Part shown: piece by piece, positions 16,904-27,103 of the stretch | Layout of the letters: each line of letters begins with the position of its first letter | Numbering within the stretch: position 1 is the first letter of the stretch | Source: Membranihabitans marinus | GTDB taxonomy: Bacteria > Bacteroidota > Bacteroidia > Chitinophagales > Saprospiraceae | NCBI RefSeq assembly: GCF_021729155.1 | Contig: NZ_JAJQYA010000001.1 | Location: 310,001-374,000, forward strand | DNA: 64,000 bases | Direction of reading: 5' to 3' | Notes under the pieces: generated by a model | Database searches by the model: none | Told to the model about the DNA's origin: nothing | The model's input: the letters and a program-made list of their open reading frames with translations, nothing else | Position numbers and translations under genes: made by a program

Positions 16904-18706
16904 ATGAATATACAATATAATTACTTGATATATTTTGTCATGGTCATAGCTTTCTTTTCTTGCGAAGAATATCTCGATAAGACACCAGAAGCTGAAATTG
17001 ACGAAGCTGATATCTTCTCAACCTATGAATCTTTTCAAGGTTTTGTGGATCCCAATTATGCAGAGATATTAGATTATCATAAGGTTTATTCTTCATCTAG
17101 TATGAACTTAGGCCCTGATACATGGGGGTATCTTAGCTATTCTCCATCCACGAATGCCTCCAACGGTCGATATGATAATATTGTAAATGCAAGTGCCGTT
17201 TCTTTGTTTCGCAATAATAGATCATCCATAAGTTTTGGTGATCCTACCACTTCTGGTGTTTGGTCTGGCGGTTGGCGTGGAATTAGACGATGCAATATTG
17301 GACTGAAAAACATGCACTTGCTCCAAGATGCAACCGATGAGGAAAGAGATTTAATTGAAGGGCAATTGTACTTTTTTAGAGCTTTTTTTCACGGAGAAAT
17401 TATAGCTGCTTTTGGAGGCATGCCCTTTGTCGACACCGTATTTGCAGCGGACGATGAACTTAATTTACCTAGGATTACCTATCATGAATGTACAGATCGG
17501 ATTTTAGAAGATTACGACAAGGCCATCGAATTATTACCTACGGATTGGGATGAAACTGACATTGGTAGTGAGAGTCCAGGATCGAATGTCGGGCGAATAA
17601 CTAAGTTTGCCGCTTTAGCTTTTAAGCAAAAACATGCATTATATGCTGCAAGTCCATTGATGAATAAATTTTCAGGGAATGATTATAGTTATAATAAGAC
17701 TTATGCAGAAATAGCTGCTAAAACAGGGTGGGAGTTTTTAAAATTAAATGAAGTGACCAATACCCATGCCTTAGTACCTTGGGAAAATTATACAGATAAT
17801 TTTTTTAAAAATGACAATCGTAAGCAACCGTGGACCAAGGAGACAATATTACAACGAACGGATAACCGAGATAGAGGAGGAAACCTTTGGGTAGGGTTTA
17901 TTCGTAACATATATGGGGGGCCACCAAGATTAGGAGGAGGTGGTAATACAGAATCTGTTAATCAGTTATTTATTGACAAATTTGAAATGGCTGATGGGAC
18001 TCGTTATAAAGAAGAATACGATCGGGATAACGAAAGGAGATGGAACGATAGAGATCCTCGATTTAGAGCGAATATCCTTGTAGACAGAGACCAGCATGGT
18101 TTTAATCCACAGACTAAGTTAAATCTTTACGATCAAGTATATGGGGAGGCTAGCGATAAGAGTGTTACAGGAACTATAGCTCTACCATATTTGGTGAAAA
18201 AATATTGGGATAAGGGAATTAACCACATCGATAAAGATTGGAATAGTTTCATTTTTGCAACCCCTAGAATGAGAATGGCTGAGGTGTATTTGGATTATGC
18301 CGAAGCGGTGACCGCAGCCTATGGTCCGGATGGGAGTGCTCCTGGAGCGGACTTGACGGCAGTGGATGCAGTCAATCTTATTAGAACGAGAGCGGGAATG
18401 CCTACAGTTACAGCTAATCCATCAGAATATGAAAATTTTATGGAGTTGTTGCGGAATGAACGCAATGTAGAATTGTGTTTTGAAGGTCATTATTGGTTTG
18501 ATCTTCGACGTTGGCACATAGGTCATTTACCTGAAAATAAGACCGTAGTAGACCTGAAGTTTGACAAAGAATGGACGCCATCATCTTTTGTGAGAACGGA
18601 ATTTCGAGTAAATACGTTTGATGATCCTACACATTATTGGCTACCGCTTCCACGAGATTTGACCTTACTGTATGAAGGAATGTACCAAAATCCAGGTTGG
18701 GATTAA
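16904..18706 (+). CDS. SusD/RagB family nutrient-binding lipoprotein
   Basis: 600 residues from the ATG at 16904, 10 bp after the SusC stop; an in-frame TTG at 16883 lies inside the SusC gene and would spoil the signal peptide, so it is rejected. Lipoprotein signal ends in AFFSC, followed by EEYLDKTPEAEI, the classic SusD start. The TPR-like scaffold carries RNERNVELCFEGHYWFDLRRW near 520-540, the usual C-terminal signature. It forms the surface lid on the preceding SusC and is expected to bind the same ligand. Confidence 0.95.
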   Translation: MNIQYNYLIYFVMVIAFFSCEEYLDKTPEAEIDEADIFSTYESFQGFVDPNYAEILDYHKVYSSSSMNLGPDTWGYLSYSPSTNASNGRYDNIVNASAVSLFRNNRSSISFGDPTTSGVWSGGWRGIRRCNIGLKNMHLLQDATDEERDLIEGQLYFFRAFFHGEIIAAFGGMPFVDTVFAADDELNLPRITYHECTDRILEDYDKAIELLPTDWDETDIGSESPGSNVGRITKFAALAFKQKHALYAASPLMNKFSGNDYSYNKTYAEIAAKTGWEFLKLNEVTNTHALVPWENYTDNFFKNDNRKQPWTKETILQRTDNRDRGGNLWVGFIRNIYGGPPRLGGGGNTESVNQLFIDKFEMADGTRYKEEYDRDNERRWNDRDPRFRANILVDRDQHGFNPQTKLNLYDQVYGEASDKSVTGTIALPYLVKKYWDKGINHIDKDWNSFIFATPRMRMAEVYLDYAEAVTAAYGPDGSAPGADLTAVDAVNLIRTRAGMPTVTANPSEYENFMELLRNERNVELCFEGHYWFDLRRWHIGHLPENKTVVDLKFDKEWTPSSFVRTEFRVNTFDDPTHYWLPLPRDLTLLYEGMYQNPGWD

Positions 18707-18737
18707 TGGTTTTTAATGCGATTCAAAAAAATTAATT

Positions 18738-21725
18738 ATGAATAAATTACAAATAAAGATAATAGTATTATTCACCATTTATGGATTGTTTATTTCCTCT
18801 GTGTCCATGGGACAATCTCAAAAGACCATCGTATTAATTGATGATGAAGGTCATGGTATAAGCAATGTCTCAGTGTTGAATGAAAATATAGGAAGTACTT
18901 TGTGGTCTAATGAAGATGGAGCCATTGATATCAGTATGGTCGATAATTCAGCCTTTAAATTAAAGGCTGAAGGCTATGAGAGTCAATGGATATTTCCCGA
19001 TTCTATAGATATTGTAGATACGGTTCAATTGAGTCCGAGTTTATATCGTGGTAATTCAGAGGATGTCATCGATATGCCTTTTGGCAAAATGAATAAAAGG
19101 CAAATAGCAGGTGCAGTAAACACAGCACATGTAAGCGATATTTTGCTTTATGATGGACAGCGGAGTTATAGGAGTATAATTTCTGGTAGATTTGCTGGTC
19201 TTTTTGGATCATCCAATATTAGACAATTTGGTGCCCCAACCGTAATTGTCGATGGGATACCTCGGTCTGCTGCGAATTACAATCCAGAACAAATTGAGAG
19301 TGTATCTGTGGTGAAAGATTTGGCATCTAGTATGTTGTATGGCTCGGAAGCTGGCAATGGATTGGTTTTAATCAATACCAAAAAGGGTGATAAGTTTAAA
19401 AAATCTATTCGATTTAGAGCAGAAAAAGGTATAAGTAGTCCAATCTCTCTGCCTAAATACCTTGGGGCGGCAGACTATATGGAATTGTACAATGAGGCTT
19501 TGATCAATGATGGATTGGACATACGATATACGGCTGATGAAATTCAAAAAACTCGTCAAGGAATAGATCCTACTCGATATCCGGATGAAGATCTATTTAA
19601 TTCAGACTATCTAAACGATTTGACCTTTCATCACAATATAGTGGGGGAAGTCAGTGGAGGTAATCAGGCAGGCCAGTATTATCTCAATGTTGGTTGGAGT
19701 AAGGAGTCTGGTTTGATCAAAGTGGGGGAAGGGGCTAATGAACAGTCCAATCGTCTTAATATGAGGGGGAATATTAATTACAATATTACCGATCATATTC
19801 AACTGATGTTCAATAGTTCGGCCATATTTAATATCTCATCCTCTCCTAGATATAGTCGAAGTAGTTTGGATTTTTGGTCTATGGGAAGTGAAATTCGTCC
19901 CAATAGAGCACCCATACTTATTCCGAGTAACTTACTAGAAGACGAGTCTCTCTTGAGTTCAGCTAAATTAATTGATGGACAATATCTATTGGGTGGATCA
20001 AGAGAATACCCTTACAATGTATATGGGGAATTGTCTCGAAATGGTCGACAAAGTAGTATCGATAGACAGATTGAATTGAGTACGAAATTAAAATTCGATC
20101 TAGGCAGTATACTCAAAGGATTGAGTGCTTCGGTATTTTTCTCTTTCGATATGTATAATCTTTTTGTTAATGGAATCGATAATGCCTATGCTGTTTACCA
20201 ACCAATATATAGTGAAGATGGTTCAATTCTATCATGGTCGAAGTATGGAACGGATGTGAAAGTAGAATCACCTACCATGAAAGATGTTGGATTCTATCGT
20301 CGAGCTGGGATCTATGGAACTTTAGATTACAATAGAAACTATGGAAAGGATCATAAATTAATGGTCACTACCTTGATGTACAGTGATCAGTATAATTCTG
20401 AAGATGTATTTCAGGTCAATAAACATTTGCATTTTGGTGTGCGGGCTAATTATATATATAAAGATAAATATGTGGCTGAGTTGACTGGAGTTTATCAAGG
20501 TTCTGGGAAGTTGTTGGAATCCAATCGATGGGCGATGTCTCCAGGAATCGGTTTGGCGTGGATCATGTCGGAAGAAAAGTTCTTAAAAGACAGTGATGTA
20601 TTTGATTTCGTTAAGGCAAGGGCGAACTGGGCAGTAGTTAATACCATGGAAAATGTAAATGATTACTATAATGGTATCAATCGGTACAGCGATAATGGTT
20701 ATTATTATTATGGCCATGGTAGCTATTACAACAACGGAAGAATACTTAATATTGGCAATCCTTTTGCGGATTATGAGAAAAAAATGAACTTCAATTTGGG
20801 TGTTGAAACTCAAATGTTTAATAATTCAATTGGTATAGACATCTCTTATTTCTACTATAAATATTTTGACATCCTGCAAAGTAGAAGTAATATTTTGCCT
20901 AGTTATTTTGAATCACCTCCATTGGAAAATTTTGGAAGCTATCAAACACAAGGTTTAGAGTTTGATCTTACCTATTATCGAAAGGTCGGAAAGGTTGATG
21001 TGAGTCTTGGTAGTAATGTTTCTTATTCAATTCCTAAGGCATTGGAAGTAAATGAATTGACTTATCCTGAGAATGAGTCTTACAGACAGATTGCCGGGAA
21101 ACAAAGTGATGGTATTTTTGGTTACGTTGCGACTGGTTTGTTTCAAAGTCAAACAGAAATTGACAATGCACCAGTACAAACCTTTGGCAAAGTACAACCG
21201 GGAGATATACGATATGAAGATTTGAACAATGACGGTCAGATTACCGATGCCGATCGCAAGATTATTGGGAATTCTAGAGCAAGATTACAACTTGGATTGC
21301 ACTTTCATTTAAAGTATAAATCGTTAGAATTATTTGCATTGGGTACTGGTCAGTATGGTCAAGATCGTTCGTTCACCAATAGTTATTATTGGGTATATGG
21401 AGATCGAAAATATTCAGATGAAGTATTGGGCCGCTGGACTCCTGAAACCGCTGCTTCCGCCACCTATCCAAGGTTGACTAGTCAAACATCAGCCAATAAT
21501 TATCGAAATTCAACTTTTTGGACTTACAAGAATGATTGGTTTTCATTGAATACCCTCCAATTGTCTTATACTTTGAAAGACTTTATTTCACTAGAAACCT
21601 GCCAGGTTTATTTGCGGGGTAGCAATATTGCTACAATATCTGAACTTAAAGAAAAGACACAACTGAATATTGGATCAAGACCACAAATGCGATCATATAC
21701 TGCGGGCCTAAATATAAACTTTTAA
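18738..21725 (+). CDS. Second SusC-type TonB-dependent receptor, no STN domain
   Basis: 995 residues: signal peptide (to about 26, ending M-G-Q), a diverged carboxypeptidase-like domain (VLIDDEGHGISNVSVLNENIGSTLW), SusC plug segments (APTVIVDGIPRS, SVSVVKDLASSMLYGSEAGNGLVLINTKKG) and a long barrel ending TAGLNINF. About 200 residues shorter than the first SusC because the STN domain is absent; the DEVVVVGYG box is also not recognisable, and the segment before the plug reads FGKMNKRQIAGAVNT. It therefore cannot signal to FecR itself but would be co-induced in the operon. SusD follows after 1 bp. Confidence 0.93.
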   Translation: MNKLQIKIIVLFTIYGLFISSVSMGQSQKTIVLIDDEGHGISNVSVLNENIGSTLWSNEDGAIDISMVDNSAFKLKAEGYESQWIFPDSIDIVDTVQLSPSLYRGNSEDVIDMPFGKMNKRQIAGAVNTAHVSDILLYDGQRSYRSIISGRFAGLFGSSNIRQFGAPTVIVDGIPRSAANYNPEQIESVSVVKDLASSMLYGSEAGNGLVLINTKKGDKFKKSIRFRAEKGISSPISLPKYLGAADYMELYNEALINDGLDIRYTADEIQKTRQGIDPTRYPDEDLFNSDYLNDLTFHHNIVGEVSGGNQAGQYYLNVGWSKESGLIKVGEGANEQSNRLNMRGNINYNITDHIQLMFNSSAIFNISSSPRYSRSSLDFWSMGSEIRPNRAPILIPSNLLEDESLLSSAKLIDGQYLLGGSREYPYNVYGELSRNGRQSSIDRQIELSTKLKFDLGSILKGLSASVFFSFDMYNLFVNGIDNAYAVYQPIYSEDGSILSWSKYGTDVKVESPTMKDVGFYRRAGIYGTLDYNRNYGKDHKLMVTTLMYSDQYNSEDVFQVNKHLHFGVRANYIYKDKYVAELTGVYQGSGKLLESNRWAMSPGIGLAWIMSEEKFLKDSDVFDFVKARANWAVVNTMENVNDYYNGINRYSDNGYYYYGHGSYYNNGRILNIGNPFADYEKKMNFNLGVETQMFNNSIGIDISYFYYKYFDILQSRSNILPSYFESPPLENFGSYQTQGLEFDLTYYRKVGKVDVSLGSNVSYSIPKALEVNELTYPENESYRQIAGKQSDGIFGYVATGLFQSQTEIDNAPVQTFGKVQPGDIRYEDLNNDGQITDADRKIIGNSRARLQLGLHFHLKYKSLELFALGTGQYGQDRSFTNSYYWVYGDRKYSDEVLGRWTPETAASATYPRLTSQTSANNYRNSTFWTYKNDWFSLNTLQLSYTLKDFISLETCQVYLRGSNIATISELKEKTQLNIGSRPQMRSYTAGLNINF

Positions 21726-21726
21726 G

Positions 21727-23469
21727 ATGATGAAGAAAAATATACAATTTTTGCTACAGTTAATGGTATTTCTTATGCTTTTCACTTCTTGTGAGAACTA
21801 TTTGGATCCCAATAACGAAAACTTTATATCGGAAGAAGATTTAATTTCAAACATGTCCTATGCGGAGGGGCTATTGTTGAGCGCTTATCAAGAATTGCCC
21901 AATGATTATTATTTCGAGACCGATGTGGCTACTGATGATGCAGTCACCAATAATCTCAATTCGGGCAATCGGCGAATGGCAATCGGCGAATGGGGATCCA
22001 CTTTTAATCCTGTATCAGAGTGGGAAACTTCCAATGTAGCCATTATCAATAGGATCAATAAATTTTTAGAAATAAGTCCTTCGGTACAATGGGCTCTCGA
22101 TCAAAGATTGGATGAAGCGACCAATGCAATAAGAGCAGGATTAATAGAGAAGAGATTGCGTGGAGAAGCATACGGACTGCGTGCTTGGTATAAGTTGAAA
22201 TTGTTGCAGCATCATGGAGGTAAAGCGGCCGATGGAAGAATGCTTGGTTTCCCAATTATTAATTCTTCTTTACATCCTTCTGATGATTGGAATTTGCCGA
22301 GAAATACAATTGCAGAATGTGTGGCGAGTATTTTTGATGACTGTGATATGGCTATTGAGTCTTTGCCTGCAAATTGGGAAAATAAACCTGTAGGTCCTGA
22401 TTATCCTGAAGAGAATGCTTATTTTAATGAGACTTCAGGAGCGCGTTTTGAAAATCGATTGAATGGAAATGCTGCCAGAGCCATCAAGGCAAGGACTGCT
22501 TTATTGGCAGCTAGTCCAGCCTTTGCTGAAGGTAGCAATGTGACTTGGGAAGAAGCAGCGAGAATAGCCGGTACTTTGTTGAAGGATTTGGGCGAACTTT
22601 ATGATGACAACCATACTTTCTTTAAGGAAACGGGTAATAAGGAAATTCTATGGAATCAATCTTTGCGTCAGATTAGAACATGGGAACAAAATAACTTTCC
22701 TCCTTCACAATTTGGTTATGGACGGACCAATCCCAGTCAAAATTTAGTAGATGCTTTTCCAATGGCCAACGGTTATCCGATTAATCATCCTGAAAGTGGA
22801 TATGATGTTGCGAATCCATATACTAATCGAGACCAAAGATTTTATGATTATATCGTGTACAATGGTTCGACTTTTAGTGGAGATAAAGTGGTGACAGACC
22901 AGACTTCAGATCTAGATGGAATTAATGCTACTGATTTTTCGACGAGAACAGGGTATTATCTTAAAAAATTCATGAATGAAAGCATAAACTTGAATCCAAC
23001 CAGACCTACGAATGCGCCTCATTCATATACCTTGGTGAGAATGACTGAAGTGTTGTTGAATTATGCAGAGGCGGCCAATGAGGCATGGGGCCCTGATGCT
23101 GACCCATTAAATCTAGGCTTTACTGCCAAAGATAAAATTGCTGAACTAAGACAACGGGCTGGCATATCCGATGATGGTTTTCTTTCAGGTCTCGATCAAG
23201 ATGGTTTTCGTGATTTGATTCACAATGAGCGAAGAATTAGCCTTTGTTTTGAAGGATTTAGATTTTGGGATATCCGAAGATGGATGGATAATGATGCCAT
23301 CGATGGTAGTGTTAAAGGGGTGTTTATCAGTAGTGATCTTGATGGTAATAAAATATATGAATATAGAGATGTGGAGGAAAGAAGATTTCAACCTTATATG
23401 ATCTATGGCCCCATTCCTTATCAAGAAATTGTCAAGGCTAGTAATTTAGTCCAAAATCAAGGATGGTAA
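21727..23469 (+). CDS. Second SusD/RagB family lipoprotein
   Basis: 580 residues. Lipoprotein signal (LMVFLMLFTSC) followed by ENYLDPNNENFISEEDL. The SusD fold is supported by RLRGEAYGLRAWYKLKLLQHHGG near 142-164 (the conserved helix of the TPR scaffold) and LIHNERRISLCFEGFRFWDIRRW near 498-520. It starts 1 bp after the second SusC stop, so the pair is translationally coupled. The two SusD proteins differ much in sequence, suggesting different ligands or parts of one glycan. Confidence 0.95.
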   Translation: MMKKNIQFLLQLMVFLMLFTSCENYLDPNNENFISEEDLISNMSYAEGLLLSAYQELPNDYYFETDVATDDAVTNNLNSGNRRMAIGEWGSTFNPVSEWETSNVAIINRINKFLEISPSVQWALDQRLDEATNAIRAGLIEKRLRGEAYGLRAWYKLKLLQHHGGKAADGRMLGFPIINSSLHPSDDWNLPRNTIAECVASIFDDCDMAIESLPANWENKPVGPDYPEENAYFNETSGARFENRLNGNAARAIKARTALLAASPAFAEGSNVTWEEAARIAGTLLKDLGELYDDNHTFFKETGNKEILWNQSLRQIRTWEQNNFPPSQFGYGRTNPSQNLVDAFPMANGYPINHPESGYDVANPYTNRDQRFYDYIVYNGSTFSGDKVVTDQTSDLDGINATDFSTRTGYYLKKFMNESINLNPTRPTNAPHSYTLVRMTEVLLNYAEAANEAWGPDADPLNLGFTAKDKIAELRQRAGISDDGFLSGLDQDGFRDLIHNERRISLCFEGFRFWDIRRWMDNDAIDGSVKGVFISSDLDGNKIYEYRDVEERRFQPYMIYGPIPYQEIVKASNLVQNQGW

Positions 23470-23491
23470 TTTAAAAAACAAGAGGTAAATT

Positions 23492-24529
23492 ATGAAAAAT
23501 CAAATATTCTTACTTTTATTATTAGCCCTGGTGGGCTGTGAAAATCAACCTATTGAATTTCCAGATTATGATTATCAATCGGTATATTTTCCGCTGCAAA
23601 CACCTCTTCGAACCTTATCCTTAGGGGAAGACCGGGTAGATAATTCACTAGACAAGGAAGGTAAATTCGATATCGGTGTCAGCATCGGTGGTTTGTATAA
23701 GAACAATAATGATTGGACGGTAGACTATGTTGTGGATGAAGAGTTGGCACAGAATGTATATCGAACCAATACGGACGAAGAAATACAGGCTTTGCCATCT
23801 TCCTATTATAGTCTTGAGCCTCAAAATTCGGTCACTATTCCCAATGGTTCTTTTCAAGGCCTGATTCGAGTTAGTCTTAATGAGGCATTTTTTAATGACA
23901 CTTTAGCTTTGACTGGGCAATATGTTATTCCTTTGAGAATCACCAATACCACCGCAGATACCATACTTCAAGGGAATAGTTCATTGGATCATCCAGATCG
24001 AAGAGTGTCTACAGATTGGAAGGTAAAACAAGCACCTAAGGATTGGGTTTTGTTTGGCATTAAATATGTGAATGCTTTTGAAGGTACTTATTTACATAGA
24101 GGAAAAGTAGTGAAAAAAGACAAAGTGACGGGTGAAGTGGTCGATACAGAAGTGTTTAGAAATCTTCATGTTGAGAAAGATGCCCTGATTAGAATGAAAT
24201 CGGTATCCAAGACAGCGGTGGAGACAGACGGAGCTGGATTTATTACAAGTGACGACTATTCAATGAAGTTGACATTTGATAACGATACTGGAAAATCGGG
24301 ATCAGTAACGGTGAGTTCAGGTAAAAATTCACAAATTCAAATCTCCGGTACAGGCCAATACTTTGACAAAGCGTCTAGTTCAGAACAGTGGTCCTTACTT
24401 ACCTGGCAATCCATGTATTTGGACTACAGCTATGAGGAGGGTGATTTTATCCATGAAGTAAAAGATACTTTGGTTTTTAGAGATCGAGGTATTCACTTCG
24501 AGGAAAATGATATCTATGTTGGAGAATAA
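23492..24529 (+). CDS. Surface lipoprotein of DUF1735/DUF5627-like type
   Basis: 345 residues. Lipoprotein signal LLLALVGC, then ENQPIEFPDYDYQSVYFPLQTPLRTLSLGEDRVD, the usual opening of the DUF1735 (BT_3987-like N-terminal) domain that follows SusCD pairs in Bacteroidota. The segment YYSLEPQNSVTIPNGSFQGLIRVSL at about 107-131 and the IPLRITN that follows also fit. The C-terminal half (about 180-345) is beta-rich and resembles the DUF5627-type tail. Such proteins are thought to be extra glycan-binding or scaffold lipoproteins at the cell surface. It lies 22 bp after SusD and is the last gene before a terminator. Confidence 0.8.
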   Translation: MKNQIFLLLLLALVGCENQPIEFPDYDYQSVYFPLQTPLRTLSLGEDRVDNSLDKEGKFDIGVSIGGLYKNNNDWTVDYVVDEELAQNVYRTNTDEEIQALPSSYYSLEPQNSVTIPNGSFQGLIRVSLNEAFFNDTLALTGQYVIPLRITNTTADTILQGNSSLDHPDRRVSTDWKVKQAPKDWVLFGIKYVNAFEGTYLHRGKVVKKDKVTGEVVDTEVFRNLHVEKDALIRMKSVSKTAVETDGAGFITSDDYSMKLTFDNDTGKSGSVTVSSGKNSQIQISGTGQYFDKASSSEQWSLLTWQSMYLDYSYEEGDFIHEVKDTLVFRDRGIHFEENDIYVGE

Positions 24530-24638
24530 TTGAATTAATATAACAGAATAACAAGAAAGCAGTTTTTATTTCAATCCTTATACATTTTAGGATCAATTTT
24601 TTTACTTCAATTTTATTTCAGGCAATAAGTTTAATTAG

Positions 24639-24690
24639 TCCTGTTTTTGGCTTGGCAAAGGTTTAAAGACAGGACGTTTTTTATTTTTAA
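24639..24690 (+). terminator. Terminator of the FecR-SusCD operon
   Basis: GTCCTGT (24639-24645) pairs with ACAGGAC (24669-24675), loop about 23 nt, followed by GTTTTTTATTTTTA. It lies 110 bp after the DUF1735-type gene and marks the end of the run that starts at 12305. Confidence 0.6.
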
Positions 24691-24819
24691 GTAAAGTTCA
24701 TTTTAAGTCTCATTAAGAGAGTTCATAGTATAGTCGTTTCTGGCTATTTGTTATTTTATTTTGTTTCGTGATTAATATATTCTATATTTAAAATTTATAT
24801 AATATATAATCCGAATAAT

Positions 24820-25755
24820 ATGAAAAATATACCCTGGCTATTTATATTTCTTTTATTGGGCTGTCAGCAAAAGGAAAAAGAAACAGAGGTGCCGGTGATA
24901 TTATTCCCCAGTGAATTGGTGAATGTGACTCCACTAGAAGCCGAAGCTGTATTCACCGGAACTGGACAAGTCGAAGAATGGGACAAAGAAATACGAGAAA
25001 GAGGTTTTATCCTATTGGAAGATGGCATCTATAAAATGTGGTATACCGGTTACAATAAAGATATAGATCCACAAATGAAACTCGGCTATGCCACCTCAAC
25101 CGATGGGATTAAATGGGAGCGACATCCCGATAATCCAATATTTGAGGAAAAATGGACAGAAGATGTTTTTGTCCAACACCAAGGGGATACCTTTTATATG
25201 TTCGCAGAAGGAGAAAATGATTTGGCGCACTTAATGACGTCAAGTGATGGTATCAATTGGGAAGAAAAGGGAGATTTAATTATCGAACAAAGTGATGGAC
25301 AAAAAGTAATTCCACCCTATGGCACACCAACTATATGGATCGAAAAGGATCAATGGTATTTGTTTTATGAGAAAACAGATATGGGAATTTGGTTGGCTAC
25401 TTCAAAAGACCTTATTCATTGGACCAATGTACAGGATGATCCAGTTATCTCATTGGGACCAGAGACCTACGATGTAGCCGCAGTGGCAGCCAATCAAGTA
25501 ATTCATTATAAGGGAAGTTATTACCTCTATTACCACGCTACCTCAAATCACGATTGGCTAACAGGGAAGTCTAGCACTCCAATCATTTGGACCTCTAATA
25601 TTGCTCGCTCTGACGATCTTATTCACTGGACTAAGTACGAAGAAAACCCTATAATTGAGGGCGATTATTCCAGTCCCATCGTTATTATGGATCACCAAAA
25701 CCCTACCCTCTTTACCATGCATGATGAAGTGCATAGATTTCGAAGTGGGAATTAA
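24820..25755 (+). CDS. Beta-propeller glycosidase-like lipoprotein (GH43/GH130-type fold)
   Basis: 311 residues with a lipoprotein signal (FIFLLLGC, then QQKEKETEVP). The mature part shows repeated propeller blades with the pattern D-G-I/x-W-x: GIYKMWYTGYNKD, LGYATSTDGIKWERHPDNPIF, HLMTSSDGINWEEKG, IWLATSKDLIHWTNVQDDPVI and IARSDDLIHWTKYEENPII. This is the five-bladed propeller of GH32/43/62/117/130-like enzymes. The exact family and catalytic acids cannot be fixed by eye. It would act at the cell surface or in the periplasm on products taken up by the adjacent SusCD systems. A signal-peptide amidohydrolase follows 24 bp later. Confidence 0.75.
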   Translation: MKNIPWLFIFLLLGCQQKEKETEVPVILFPSELVNVTPLEAEAVFTGTGQVEEWDKEIRERGFILLEDGIYKMWYTGYNKDIDPQMKLGYATSTDGIKWERHPDNPIFEEKWTEDVFVQHQGDTFYMFAEGENDLAHLMTSSDGINWEEKGDLIIEQSDGQKVIPPYGTPTIWIEKDQWYLFYEKTDMGIWLATSKDLIHWTNVQDDPVISLGPETYDVAAVAANQVIHYKGSYYLYYHATSNHDWLTGKSSTPIIWTSNIARSDDLIHWTKYEENPIIEGDYSSPIVIMDHQNPTLFTMHDEVHRFRSGN

Positions 25756-25779
25756 ATTAAATGATAACTATTCAAACTT

Positions 25780-27084
25780 ATGATAAAATATTTATCCTTT
25801 TTTCTATTAATGACATTTAATCTGTCCGTATTTGGTCAGAATTATAATGTTAATACCGACTATATCAATCAGATGTATCCACAGTGGGAGGCCCTCTATA
25901 AGGATTTACACCAGCATCCCGAACTGTCCATGCAGGAGATGAAAACCTCTAAATTAATGGGGCAATTGTTAAAGGAAAAAGGATTTGAAGTCAATGATGG
26001 GTTTGGTGCCTATAATCTAGCCGCTGTCTATAAAAACGGGCCGGGACCTGTGGTACTCATACGAGCCGATATGGATGCTCTGCCTATCGAGGAGCAAACC
26101 AATCTGCCCTATGCCAGTAAGGCCAAAGGTATCAATGCTGCTGGTCAAGAAGTGTCTGTAATGCATGCATGCGGCCACGACATTCATATGACGGTATTCC
26201 AGGGCGTGGCCAATTATTTGACACAACATAAGGATGACTGGAAGGGAACCCTAATTATGGTCGCTCAATCTGCTGAAGAATCTGGTCTAGGAGCTGATTT
26301 GTTTTTCAAAAATGGTTTGTATGACAAACTTCCCAAGCCAGACTATGCCCTTGCTTTACATTGTAACTCCTATTTAGAAGCGGGCAAAGTGGGGTATCGA
26401 AGTGGTCCTATGATGGCCAGTGTAGATATGATTGATGTTACCGTATTGGGGAAAGGAGGCCATGGTGCTGCACCTCATACTACAGTTGATCCTATTGTAT
26501 TGAGTAGCCAATTGATTCAAGCATTTCAGACCATCGTCAGTCGATCTGTCAATCCCATTGAGCCGGCTGTAGTCACAGTAGGTTCCATTCACGGAGGAAG
26601 CGTGCACAATGTCATCCCCGATGAAGTCAAGATGGAATTGACGGTTAGAGCATATTCTCCTGAGGTTCGCAATCTCATCATTGACCGTATCCACATCTTG
26701 TGTCGACAGTTGGGATTGGCTGCTGGGTTAACGGAAGATTTATTACCGCGTATTGAGATTCGAGAACCTATTACTCCAGCTACCATTAACGACGAAAAAT
26801 TGGTGTCTAAATTGTTGCCGGTATTTCAAAATACTTTCGGAGAAAGCAATGTGGAAGAAATGCCTCAATACACTGTGGGGGAAGATTTTAGTCGCTTTGG
26901 AATGCAGGATCATCATGTACCCATTTGCTTGTTTTGGTTGGGTACGGTAGATCCAGCAAAAATGGATATGGGGCAATTGCCTTCCTTGCATTCACCCTTT
27001 TTTGCTCCTCTACCAGAGCCTTCTATAAAAACTGGAGTTGCGGCTATGTCGGCAGCGGCTGTGGAATTATTCAATCAACAATAG
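25780..27084 (+). CDS. Secreted M20 (M20D-type) metallo-amidohydrolase
   Basis: 434 residues with a signal peptide (to Q20). Metal-binding motifs of the amidohydrolase / N-acyl-amino-acid hydrolase group are present: RADMDALPIEE at 95-105, HACGHDIHMT at 129-138, AEESGLGAD with the catalytic Glu near 166-167, and GKGGHGAAPHTTVDP in the dimerisation domain. The C-terminal GEDFSRF and LHSPFF supply the last ligand. It should hydrolyse an N-acyl or peptide bond, for instance an N-acylated amino acid, in the periplasm. The M20D members are often called hippurate or IAA-amino-acid hydrolase-like. A GNAT gene follows within about 20 bp. Confidence 0.92.
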   Translation: MIKYLSFFLLMTFNLSVFGQNYNVNTDYINQMYPQWEALYKDLHQHPELSMQEMKTSKLMGQLLKEKGFEVNDGFGAYNLAAVYKNGPGPVVLIRADMDALPIEEQTNLPYASKAKGINAAGQEVSVMHACGHDIHMTVFQGVANYLTQHKDDWKGTLIMVAQSAEESGLGADLFFKNGLYDKLPKPDYALALHCNSYLEAGKVGYRSGPMMASVDMIDVTVLGKGGHGAAPHTTVDPIVLSSQLIQAFQTIVSRSVNPIEPAVVTVGSIHGGSVHNVIPDEVKMELTVRAYSPEVRNLIIDRIHILCRQLGLAAGLTEDLLPRIEIREPITPATINDEKLVSKLLPVFQNTFGESNVEEMPQYTVGEDFSRFGMQDHHVPICLFWLGTVDPAKMDMGQLPSLHSPFFAPLPEPSIKTGVAAMSAAAVELFNQQ

Positions 27085-27103
27085 GTGGATAGATAGCAAT
27101 AAA

